The notes below the pieces were generated by a model. The model was not told the origin of the DNA. It did no database searches and worked only from the letters and a program-made list of their open reading frames with translations. Source: Lineolata rhizophorae (lineage: Eukaryota; Ascomycota; Dothideomycetes; Lineolatales; Lineolataceae). Taken from it: a stretch of DNA of 64,000 bases. Positions within the stretch are counted from its first letter, which is position 1, and each line of letters starts with the position of its first letter. Positions 11,498 through 21,493 of the stretch are shown one piece after another. A program made the position numbers and the translations under genes. The DNA lies in NCBI GenBank assembly GCA_010093515.1, contig MU001670.1, forward strand, positions 843,501-907,500. The letters are read 5' to 3'.

Positions 11498-12799
11498 CTA
11501 CGACGGCATGTACGCCTGCTTTGGAAACGGATAGCTCGGCCCCAGCTCCTGGATGCTCAGCTTCGCCAGCCACTGGCCCATATCGACGCAAGTCTCGAGG
11601 GGCTTCCCGTCGACGACGCCGGCGACGAAGCCGCCCGCAAAGGCGTCACCGGCACCGTTCGTGTCGTTGATCTGGTCCTCGGCGATGGCGTGCACGGGGA
11701 ACTCCTTGATGGTTGGGGTTCCGCCGTCGGCGCCGCTGGCGGTCGCGACGACGGTGGGGCCGGTGCCCTGGGTGATGACGGCGACGCGGGGACGCTTGGG
11801 GTTGGCCTTGGGCAGGGCGGCGAGGTGCTTTGCGACGTCGGAGACGCTGGCGGAGCCGAGGTTGTGGGAGGCGGCGTAGGACTCGGCTTCGGCTTCGTTG
11901 CCGATGACGTAGTCCCAGTAGGGGGCCGTTTGGTCGAGCTGGTCCTTGAAGAATTGGGGGATGAAGGGGGCGGAGAGGGAGAGGATGAAGGTCTGGGTCG
12001 GGTTTTCAGGTAGGAAGTAGGTTGTTAGCTTCGCAGTTCCGGATCATCCCCCCCAAACTTTTTTTTTTGGATTGCTACCGCTTGTTCGGTCCTAAATCAA
12101 CGCACCTTGTCCTTGCTAGCCGCCTCCTCGCACAGCGCCATGATGGCCGGCACGCACACGGTCAGGTGATATCCGCCGACGTAGAAGACGGTCGCGCTCT
12201 CTACGACTGCCCACACATCCGGCTGCTTCAGGTGGTCGAGCTTGTAGCAGTTGGCGGCGGCCAGGTCGGTGCACATGCTGCGGTTGTGGCCCGTGATGAC
12301 GACACCGCAGCGGCCCGTCGGCTGCTCGTCGTCGTAGCGGTACTCGACGCGCAGGCCGGCCTTCCGAACCGCCTCCTTGAGGATGTCGGCATACTTGTCC
12401 TTGCCGACGCAGCCGATGTAGACGACCGAGTTGGGCGGCAGTATGTACTGTCCAGGCCGAGATATGACCCGGATCAGCTTTCGGCACACGCGGAGACGCT
12501 TTTGCAAGTGCGCAACTCACCTGGACGCCTCGCGCCGTGTTCTGGGCAGCGCCACCCGCAATCAGCTTCGCGTCATAGTTCTGCAGCAGGTCCTCGTACA
12601 GAGGCATGTGCTGAGGCCCGGCCAGGATCGCGTCGTTGGCCTTGAGGCCGTACTTCTGGAGCAGCGCCTCGTCGCTACAACGCTCGTCAGTGAAGAGGAG
12701 CGGATACGGGCAGCAAGGCTGGGGAACCTACCCTACGCCCTGGATGTCCAGCAGCGGGTTCTCGAGGCAGAGAAGCTGGAAATTGCCCGTCGTGGCCAT
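11498..12799 (-). CDS. ADK1: Adenosine kinase (PfkB family)
   Basis: The enzyme phosphorylates adenosine to AMP, a purine-salvage step that also clears adenosine from the methyl cycle. Exons on the minus strand: 12799-12732, 12674-12521, 12447-12106, 11992-11498 (352 aa, normal for the family). The N-terminus MATTGNFQLLCLENPLLDIQ is followed by the substrate-binding GGAAQNTARGVQ at 63-74. The PfkB signature DTNGAGDAFAGGFVAG lies at about 298-313, with D304 as the predicted catalytic base. The product ends with SYPFPKQAYMPS. All introns are in frame; the last (11993-12105) is 113 nt with a GTGCGT donor. The gene is a cytosolic housekeeping enzyme, and it is followed upstream by the 3' end of the DUF6594 gene in the same orientation. 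Confidence 0.94.
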
Positions 12800-13243
12800 G
12801 GTGTGAGCAATTGATGAGGACGAGGATTGTGGAAGCAAAAGTTTTGGGCGCCGGGGGGGCAGAAAAGGGATGGTGGGCGTGCTGCAGACGCTAGTTGCGG
12901 GGTAGAATCACGTCGCGGCCAGGTCCCGAGAGGTCCCTCCCCGGCAGTTCCCCCGTCTGCGAAGTTAAACCCGAACAGAACGCGGCCGCTCGATATGTTT
13001 TTATTAGCACGGTAGTCTCTGCATTGTGCGACTTCTCGTTCATATTTCATTGTCCATTAGCTCGTCTATCTAAATTTCGTGTCGTGATCGTACAGTCGTC
13101 TCTTCATCAGGACGTCAAGCTCTTGCCGTCGCCGCGAAATACAGTCGCCAATGCTTCATCAACGGGACTCCGTCGCAGGGAGGATCCAGGCAAGCGGAGA
13201 ACCAAACGTAAAAAGGGACGCTTCCTCCTCTTCTTCTTCTTCT
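12800..13243. promoter_or_regulatory. Adenosine kinase promoter region
   Basis: About 440 nt between the ADK start and the DUF6594 stop. It holds the ADK 5' region and a short A/G-rich, CTTCTT-rich stretch near 13220. No gene is seen. Confidence 0.4.
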
Positions 13244-14433
13244 TCATGAACTCATCATGGGGCCGTCGCTGGTTCCGACGAACACCACTTGGACCGACGC
13301 CAGCGCTACGGCAGCCGCAAAGATCTCGATCCGCTTGGCATCGGTGAAGACGGCCAAGCAAGTGGTGAAGAAGAAAGAGAAGACCATGATGAAGGCGAGG
13401 CGATTTAACGTCTCGTGGATGGCATAGAGCGCGAAGATGGAAGCGGTGGGCAGCAGCGAGGCGAAGATGGTCGCGAAGGTGCCGACGGCGAAGTTCAGCA
13501 TCTTGTCGTCCGTCTCCACGTGGTCGCCCTCGCGTCCCTGCCGGTCATGTCAGTGTTATGTGCTCCGCGGAGACACCGACGACGGACTCCTTTGGGGATG
13601 TTCACGCAGGTAACGCACCCTACGACGCGCCACCAAGTCCACCACCCACGGAACCGCGGTGTCCACAAGCCAGCGCGTGAACTTGTCCGCCCCCACGTTT
13701 CGAGACGACAGGGCGACTAGGTCGTGATGCAGCTTCTGTCCGTCTTCAAAAGCCCAGATGTCCTCAGGATGCTTCAGCCACGGACCTTCCTCCGACGTGT
13801 GATACAAGAAATTACGCAGCTGCTCGTAGTCCGACTCGTTTGGTTCGGGTAAGCTGTAGAGCTGGTTATGCTCGAGCAAGAGGTGGTCTATGGCGAAGGC
13901 CGCTTTAGCCCTGTGCTGTCTCAGAGGTAGTCGCGGGAGGGCTCCGACGTACTGTAGTCCCGCAGCTTCGCGCGAATCTCGAGCACCTTTTCCCACTGCC
14001 TGGCGGCGTTGGTCCCGGGCTTCGCGCTCATCAGCTCCGACACCTGAGTCTGGAGCGACTCATTTTCGCGGGCGTTCAGGTGCTCGAGGTCCTGCAGCTG
14101 GACCTCCAACTGGGCGATCTCGGCCTGGTAGTAGAGCAGGTTCTTGGCGTTGAGGGAGGCGAAGCGACGGAAGATGGCGAAGCCTACGGGATGTGCCTTG
14201 GCTTAGCCACGCGGGGTGAAGATGGAAAGCATTGGTGCAACGGGACGGCGCGGACGAGAGGCCGCGGTGTGCCCCTTACCGGGCTCCTTGCCCACCCACC
14301 AGCTGAGCTTGGGGTAGCCGTGCGCCTGCGTTTCGTGCGTCTGCCGTCGCCTGAGGGGCGGAGGGAACTCCAACTCTTTCTCCAGCGACGACGTGAAGGT
14401 CGACGTGGGCGACGCTATCGGCGTTGGGTGCAT
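13244..14433 (-). CDS. DUF6594 family membrane protein
   Basis: Exons on the minus strand: 14433-14280, 14183-13953, 13902-13619, 13537-13244 (320 aa). The exon 2/3 intron (13903-13952) was placed by frame and uses an AAG acceptor, so that junction is the least certain. The order is that of DUF6594 proteins. It starts with GYPKLSWWVGKEPG, then GFAIFRRFASLNAKNLLYY, a coiled-coil helix EVQLQDLEHLNARENE, the block FTRWLVDTAVPWVVDL, and a C-terminal hydrophobic bundle. The predicted membrane helices are in AVGTFATIFASLLPTASIFA, LAFIMVFSFFFTTCLAVF and FAAAVALASVQVVFVG. The function of this large fungal family is unknown. The N-terminal tail is Pro/Ser-rich. It is divergent from the retropepsin-fold gene. 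Confidence 0.85.
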
Positions 14434-15708
14434 CGTCCTCGACGGTGGTGAAATACTCAACGGTTCGGCCGGGCCGAAGGAGAGGAGGGTGTTGGAGCCG
14501 CCTGGCGGGACAAGGTCTGCTTGCAGTCGCCTTGCACCCACCTCGCAACCCCCGCTTACGGAGCACTGCAGTACTACGTACGTATCTCCCGCACGGGGCC
14601 GGCCTTCACGCCGTCTGCACAAGGGTGGAGGCCAGTCCTGCGCACTTTTGCACTGGCATTGCAGCGAGGACACGGACGGTAAATCATCTCAGCCAGCGCT
14701 GAAAGCCGACGAGCACACCGGACGCAGATCGAAGCACTCCCCAGGATGCGTTGCAGTACGTGGGCGGCAGACATGACGCGAATTGGACACAGACGCTCAG
14801 AAACAGAGTCACATCAACCGCACAGCCAACGGAGTTGCACGAACTAGAGGACGAATGCTGGACGCTGCGCAACAGCACAACCGGGCAGGGCTGTAGGGCG
14901 GCCACAGTGACAGTGACAGGCGGTCACGGTGACTCAGTGACGGGCGGTCAGGCTCGACTGGCCACTCGGGAGGCTGACGAGTTCACGAAGCTACTGCGCA
15001 CGAAACGGGCGCCGGCGGAGGAGGCCTTTGGCAGTCCGCACCTTCAGCAAAGGCCGGGAGGGAGCGGCAACGGTGAGCCGCGCAGCGGGCAGCCGGTTTG
15101 ATTCACCGCCGAGCATGACGGCTGCCACGGGCGCGCCAACGTTGCCAACACGTGCAGCCGCCGGCCCCATTGGCCGGCGGCCGGGCCAAGTAGCGAACGC
15201 TCCCGGTCCAATGCCTGCCCCCCCAGCAAACAACCAGCCGCAGCTCGTTGTCCCGAGGCACGAGGCCGACTCCAGCCTTGCCCAGACGCTTTCTAATATA
15301 AGCTCAGCCTCAACGCGATCCCCCCCTTAAACGCCTCTAGTCGCCTGCTCTGCCGTTGCAATCGAACTGCTGGCGGCTCTCTACCCTCTCTCCTTTCCGT
15401 ATCTGGCGTGATAGGAGCACCGCCCGCCACCATGCCCCGGGAGGCCCGGCTCTCACCCCTTATCGTGCGATTTCAAAACAGATGTGTACATATAAGCTTC
15501 CCCTCTTTCCCGTATTTCCAGCACATAGGGCTAGCCCACGAATTAACCCTCGCTTGCATCCCCCGCCGCTCAATTTCCTAAACGGTTGTTTTGCCACTCC
15601 CTCGTGGAGCAAACGTTCTACTATTTCTACCTGGCCCACGCTCGTTTCGTGTGCGTTGAGAACTGTCCTTCGCTTTCGCTCTCGCTTTCGCTTTCTTCTG
15701 TAGGCAAC
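14434..15708. promoter_or_regulatory. Divergent intergenic region with a pyrimidine-rich leader
   Basis: About 1.27 kb. At 14907-14953 the GTGAC/GGCGGTCA words recur as direct and inverted copies. Just upstream of the ATG at 15709, a CTTTCG iteration (about 15668-15694) is followed by TTCTGTAG, which could be a 5'-UTR intron acceptor. No other gene is evident. Confidence 0.45.
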
Positions 15709-16617
15709 ATGTCTTCCGCAAGCAGTGACACTCTCCACAAGAGCTCCCGGAGGCCCTCCGAGCCCGCAGAGCCCATGAAGCCCGAGAAGACCGAGCCCGT
15801 GAAGTCCGAGGAGACCGCACCCCCGAAACCCGAGGAGACCGTCTCAGACGAGACCGACCCAAAGCAGGTGGTGATGAGAGCCACCATGGCGTCGGCCAGC
15901 TCGGCCAAGGCTCGCGAGCAGATGGACGAGCGCGAATGTAGCAGACGCCGCGCCGCCATCACTAGGCTACGCCTCTTCTTGTACAACCACTTCTGGTGGA
16001 TTCCGGGATTCCGACTGAGTCGCGAAGAGGCGCTACAGCAAGTGGTGAGTCTCTCCAATCCCGCCGCCCTGCCGGTGGCGACAAGCAGTCAGGTGCTAAC
16101 CAAGGGCACGCATGGCTAGGTCGAACGCGACCCCTACACCATGTACCTCACGACCGAGAAGAAGGACGGCACTAAGGTCAACCTCCTCGCGAAGATGGAC
16201 ACGGGCGCCGACGGCAACTTCATCGCCGACGACCTCGTCAAGGAGCTCGGGCTATGGGACGAGGTCGAGCGCCACGGCGGCCGCAAGTGGCTCACCCTAG
16301 ACGGCGGGCACCTGCCCACCATCGGGACCATACGGCTCAAGTACTCGGCCGGCAAGCGCAACTTCCCCATGGAGAGCGACAGCTGCACGCTGTTCCACGT
16401 GCTGGAGGAGGAGCGCGAGGCCCAGGACATCGTGCTGGGCGGGCCCGCCTTGAGCGAGGCCCACTGCCTCACCATCGATCCGGCCTTCGACGTCAAGCCG
16501 AGGTACAAGGTCATCACCAGGGAGCCGGAGAAAGGGGCGATTCTTTGCACGGAGAGGGGGAGGGGGGCGAAAGGCAAGGTCGTGTTTATTCCGAAGAAAC
16601 CGGGCGGGAAGAAGTGA
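15709..16617 (+). CDS. Retropepsin-fold aspartic-protease-like protein, intact host-type gene
   Basis: Exons 15709-16044 and 16120-16617 (277 aa) are joined across a 75-nt intron with a GTGAGT donor, a GCTAAC branch site and a TAG acceptor. Residues 10-50 are Lys/Glu/Pro-rich repeats (KPEKTEPVKSEETAPPKPEE). Residues 85-110 form a basic, aromatic segment (RLRLFLYNHFWWIPGFRLS). The core after 119 has a retropepsin-like motif LLAKMDTGADGNFIADDLVK with DTGA at 139-142, then a flap-like region and a second-half motif DIVLGGPALSE. The tail is basic. Catalysis needs dimerisation in this fold, and activity is unproven. The gene looks whole, carries an intron, has host codon bias, and no integrase or reverse transcriptase is nearby. 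A domesticated element-derived domain is possible. Confidence 0.8.
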
Positions 16618-17152
16618 TTGTTCCTCTCTCGATTTCTGTTCGTATAGGAGTTTGCGGGTGGCCTTGGGGTCCGGCGTAGAATTGGCTCATACTTGGCATC
16701 GTTCTCAGGTTTGGCGGATCTCTGCTGTTGTACACTTGTTGCGATATATGTCCTTGCATGCGGACAAGGACGCTTTCGTTTTCAGATCGATGATGCAGTT
16801 CTAGAAACAGACCTTGCATAATCCCATTCTCGATTGAGTGACCGATGTCGGGACCGTCGGTCATGTCTTTTCGAATGATACGTTGACATAACTGAAAGAC
16901 TTCTTGAATCTTGGCGTCGTACAAGTTAGCTTCCGGTTCACCAGAGTCCCTGCTAACATTGATGCGGATGGGTGACACAGTATACGGCAGTCCTTGTATT
17001 ATGTTGCTATCATGACAATAATGTTACATTAGCATATTATAACTGCGGTACTAAGAATGAAAGCTTTTAAAATCCAAATGGGAGGCAGTGCTCTCAAGCA
17101 AATGTACAGTATGGTCAGGACCAACACCTCTCGCAAGGAGCAACTCATATTA
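16618..17152. other. Convergent intergenic region
   Basis: About 535 nt between the stop codons of the retropepsin-fold gene and the GPI protein gene. It is increasingly AT-rich to the right. Nothing gene-like is seen. Confidence 0.4.
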
Positions 17153-17865
17153 TTAGAGCCACAGAAGCCACGAGAAGAAGGAACCGACGACAAGAGCACC
17201 ACAGTTGCCCGACAAACGGTTTCCGGCGCCGTCAAAGGACTCCATAGTCGACGTCGGCGCCGGCTCGGAAGCAGCCTAGTTGCCACGGTGGTTAGAATCG
17301 GTATTCTCAGCAAGGTCGATATACTTACAGCTTCAGTTTCCGAGGGAGTAGACTCCGCAGTCGAAGTCATAAGCATCGAAGACAAAGTCATAGAAATCGA
17401 AGACGAGGTCTCAACAGCCTCCGAAGCAACCGAGGTGCTCGTAGACACTTCCACCCCAGACGCCGAGGTAGAGGCCGGCTCATCAGGAGTCTCCTCCACG
17501 GGGCTCGGGGTCGCGTCGACACCGCAGCCTTCGGCAGCCTCGCTCACGCTGTCGCCGTAGTACTGCCAAATGTCCATTTCGAGAGCGCACTCGAGACAAG
17601 ACTCGAGAGTGGGTTCGAATTCGGGGTCTTCGCAGTACCCGTCCTCACGCGACATCGTGATAATGCCACCTGACTATTAAGTTAGAAAACCAATTGCTGA
17701 GCGCAGACCGGGGTATAAGGAGAACTCACCGCAGTCCGCATGGCATTCGTACTCCGGAGTTCCGGGTGCCTGACGCTTTGCCATTGGAACATGTTCCGAG
17801 TATTCAAACGCAGACACCACCAGCAAGGAAGTCGTACAAGCGAGGGCAAAAGACAGGGAACGCAT
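17153..17865 (-). CDS. Secreted Ser/Thr-rich GPI-anchored protein with a small Cys-rich head
   Basis: Exons on the minus strand: 17865-17730, 17669-17329, 17275-17153 (199 aa). The start MRSLSFALACTTSLLVVSAF is a signal peptide; the longer upstream in-frame sequence is not signal-like. A KR pair at about 31-32 could be a Kex2 site. The mature head has about eight Cys in YECHADCGG, YCEDPEFEPTLESCLECALE and GCGVD. A Ser/Thr/Pro/Glu stalk follows (PSPVEETPDEPASTSASG). Exon 3 supplies the end LSGNCGALVVGSFFSWLLWL, a hydrophobic tail after small residues, typical of a GPI signal. The Cys pattern recurs in many fungal GPI cell-wall proteins of unknown role. It was recognised by assembling the last two exons, and all junctions keep frame. 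Confidence 0.8.
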
Positions 17866-19355
17866 GGTGTCGTGTGAGAGAGTGATGCGCGATGGGTAGT
17901 GAAGTACGCAGGAGCAACGAAGGAACAGAGGCCAGCAGACCCTCAAGACTCACACTGCAGCAACTCCTAGATTCATACCTACCTCCCTTTTGTACCTGTT
18001 TATTTCTCCCATGGTTCCTGCCAAGCCAGTCTTGGGTAATTCCATCTTGACTTAGTCCAGGGCTGCAGAATCGCGCGGCAGGGAATGGGATACTATTTGC
18101 CTTGGCAGAGACCATTTTGGGACAGCTCGTCTGATTTGAAGTGGACAAAAAAAATGCCTAGACAATGAGAAGGAAGCTCTAGGCCGACCAGCGGCACGTC
18201 TAACCGTCAGCAGAGGCGGCAGCTTGCGATGTGGAGCTCGAGATACTTTGACGAGCTGCAGCAGGAAAACCGCGCATGCTGCCGTGCGGCGCCGAAGTCG
18301 GCAGCCGGCCGAGGGCCCCGATAATCTGTTGATCTGATTAGTCGCGTGATGCCCCATGCCAAGCAATCTTATCAGATTGATTATCTTTTACCTCACCAAA
18401 ACGCCGGGGTTGGCGAACAATCCTCCCACACCCTGGAGCCTTCTCACCACCAGTTGAGATTGGCTGCAGCTTGGCCGCAGCTCGGAATTCGGCTTCAGCC
18501 GGCAGATTGTCGGCTAACGTTGCGATAGCGACGACCTCGCCGTGTCGCCGGGACACTTGGCGGTCCTTGTCCACCTTGGCCGAAGCACTCGCGAGCCGTA
18601 TACGGAGTATTCCTCTAGTCGCTTCGTAAATTCGTCGGTTCTTTACTCCAAAGAAGGACGAGTGTTACCATCTAGGCGAGGTAGTTCATGGGGGATTCGA
18701 TAGTTCTCGCTTGGCAAGGGTGGCACGACTCGTTCCCGGCCGACGACGTACAGAAGCACAACGAAGCCTACGCTTCATCACCTGGAAAACATACATCTCC
18801 CCAGCACGCAGGTCATATATGCCTGTGTGCTTGTAGATAAGCCTATGTGCTTGCAGCACAATTGCCTAGTAATGCCAACGGACACTTCCAATCTTGACTT
18901 TCCTGATACGTTAATTGTTCACACCTGATATAGAGCGCCCGTTGGAGATTGACTGCCAGCAACGTTGTTATGAGGCTACCTATCCTAACTAGAAGGGCAG
19001 GTAGCACTATATCCCAGGAGGTACTAGGCTCTTGGGGCCAGGGTCCGCAGCAAGTGATCCAGTTCGCTGGGCGCAACTCGTGGGACGTTTGTGCCCCACA
19101 GCTTGCCAAGATGATACGAGCAGCCCAAGGAACTATTGACCTGTCGGCGCCTAATACTCGCCAAATGTTTCTTCTTCCTCGAACCTTGTCCCCATCCTTT
19201 CCAGCGAGTGGCCCGACCATGTCCCTCATCTCGCCGAGCATGGGTAGCATATAAGGCGGCAATGCAAGCCCCTCCATGCGAAGGCTTGCTTCCACTATGA
19301 GATTTCTGTCCCGCACATCTCCTTTAGCCAACGGCAGTCCTTAATTTGCTGCAAC
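17866..19355. promoter_or_regulatory. Divergent intergenic region between two GPI-protein genes
   Basis: About 1.5 kb. Frames open at 18843-19331 (minus) and 18949-19254 (plus) overlap each other and resemble no family. I see no gene. It probably holds the promoters of the divergent 17865 and 19356 genes. Confidence 0.4.
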
Positions 19356-20190
19356 ATGCGTTACGCACAGCTTCTCGCTTTCGCTCTGGCGGCAATTCAG
19401 TGGGTCAAGGCCGACGATGATACACCGGCTCACGGCGAGGAAGAGTCGGAGGAGATGGGCCCTGTCGCTTTCATGTGGCCCGAAGATCGCGAATGGAGTG
19501 CTTCCGACGACAACACTGCCCCGTGCGGCTCCTCCGAAGAGCCGGGAGAGCGGACGCAGTTCCCTCTCAGTAAGCAAACTTCCCACTAACCCTTTCACGA
19601 GCTACCTGATCCTTGCTTCTCGGTTCTAGCTTTCAACTTGTCAGATATATTAACGGAGATATATGACAGCACGTGGCGCCCTTGCTCTTGTGATTCAAGA
19701 CGATTCTTGGAACGTGGATGTGTCCATCGCCTATCAGAACGGTAAGATAACTCAGTGTTTCTGATACCACGGCCTTCTCACAATTGTTTGTTATTTCCAA
19801 CCAACGTAATCAGACCCCTCTGAAAATTCCGACTTCGAAACCCTCATCACGACTCGCATTGCTGAGCTCGATCCCGGTCACGCTTGCTACTCTGTCCCGG
19901 ACCCGCCACGTGATGTCATCGATGGCACGAATGCTACCATCCAGCTGAGGTACACGTCCGACTTTGACACCGACACCAACGAGACCTTCTATGCTTGTGC
20001 CGACATCACCTATGTCTCCTCCGCTCGGTTCGACACTGAGATCCCTTGCTTTAACGTCACCAGTGACAACTTCACTGCTAGTGATGATGACGAGGACGAG
20101 GAGGACGCGGCCGGCAGCCTGCGGTCGAACACAGGCACCGTTGGTCTAGTAGCGGGCTTCGTTGCTCTTGGGAGCTGGCTGCTGCTGTAG
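19356..20190 (+). CDS. BIM1-like (X325 family) copper-binding GPI-anchored protein
   Basis: Exons 19356-19569, 19670-19741, 19814-20190 (220 aa). The N-terminus MRYAQLLAFALAAIQWVKA is a signal peptide. Cleavage after T23-P24-A25 would expose H26 as the mature N-terminus, as the BIM1/X325 copper site requires. Family blocks are present in order: GPVAFMWPEDREW, CGSSEEPGERTQFPL, GALALVIQDDSWNVDVSIAY, ELDPGHACYSVPD, NATIQLRYTSDFD and FYACADITYV. An acidic stretch (DDDEDEEDAAG) precedes a hydrophobic C-terminus GTVGLVAGFVALGSWLLL, a GPI-type signal. In Cryptococcus, BIM1 takes part in copper acquisition; other members have lytic-monooxygenase-like folds without that activity. Function here is by family only. 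Introns are 100 and 72 nt. Confidence 0.85.
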
Positions 20191-21493
20191 TATCCAACAG
20201 GCTACGAAGTTTTCGATGCGCATGCCATGAATTTTGTCATTCCCCCCTGTTTCGCTGGGAGCATTACGCTGTATTTAAAATTGTCCGATCAACGCAGTTT
20301 CATCTAGAACGTTGGCCATTCAATAATCTCTTGGGGAGAAGATGAATGAATACCACGCCAACATAAAGTGACTTAGATAGTCAGATAGGATACTAGATTC
20401 TCGGTCACGTGTTTGCAATCTTCTAATCTACAATGTACGAAGTGCTTAGGTGATTTCAGCAACAACTTTTTGTCTCTATATGCCTGTCCTTAGACCTATA
20501 GAATATTATTATTTGTCCAAGAAAAACTAACACACGAGGAGGTCGACGCTAGGAAGCTGCAGCCAGTAGTTTTCGAGGCAAGCTACTCCTAACTATCTAT
20601 GACCTGAATAACAAGGGATATGGCCAGCATGGGACGTTGCTCGTAGGCCAGCCGTGCTGGTAATTGTAATAAATATCAGACGCGAAGCAAGAAATAATAC
20701 TTGTATAATATATAGGGTAAGTCAATTTTATATTCTTAATTATAACCGTTAGATGATCGCTTCATCGAATGTAATGATAGTCAATTGTCCACAAGGGTAT
20801 TAAAACATGTGGGACATACTCTATGTTCTAGCTTTACTTCTCTACGAATTAGCGCGATAAATTCATTTAAAGTCTATAGATAGTTCCATTCTAAAAATAA
20901 TTACCATGCCATGAAAGAAAATACAGTACGTGTAGAGGCGGTTTTAACTCTGTCATTGAACATGTTGAATTTGGTCAAAAACCGCTCGTCGGGTAAGACT
21001 TTTAACGATCTTCTCACTTCCGTAACTTTGAACAACAACATACTTTCTCTAACAAGGACCACGAACGGATATAACGCTAAACTGCGTCGAGAATATCACA
21101 CGTACGGAAATCTTCTACATGTAGAATGCTGATCTGCGCCCGAGTATTTCACGTGTACGAAAGCCTCCTCCTATATGGTACCGACGTCGTTCCCACGTCC
21201 ATATGGCTGCGCAGGATGCGCATTGAGATGACGCTGAACTACGTCCGAGTAGTTTAAGCGCGCCGGCTCCTCTCTCGCCCTATAGGATTGTGTTGTTTTG
21301 TTTTATTATATATATATTGAAACCAAAGTAAAATCGGAAATAATAATTTCGAAGTCCGTTAAATCCGGGTTGTTTACTTAGCCAACCCGTGTAGCTCCAC
21401 GATTAACACAACTCTTATTGTATGCGGTCAAGAACGACAGAGTTATTAAATAGTGTCATTGTGTTGCCATGCGTTCGTCGACCGCAAGCCACG
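20191..21493. other. AT-rich, probably RIP-affected block
   Basis: About 1.3 kb. From about 20280 the base composition drops sharply, with TATA-type runs (20690-20750, 21300-21330), unlike neighbouring coding DNA. I cannot identify an element or terminal repeats. The TpA richness fits C-to-T decay of repeated DNA. Confidence 0.5.

Noticed and set aside
18843-19331. 162-codon minus-strand frame in the GPI-gene promoter region
   Set aside because: Overlaps another open frame, weak codon bias, no recognisable motif.
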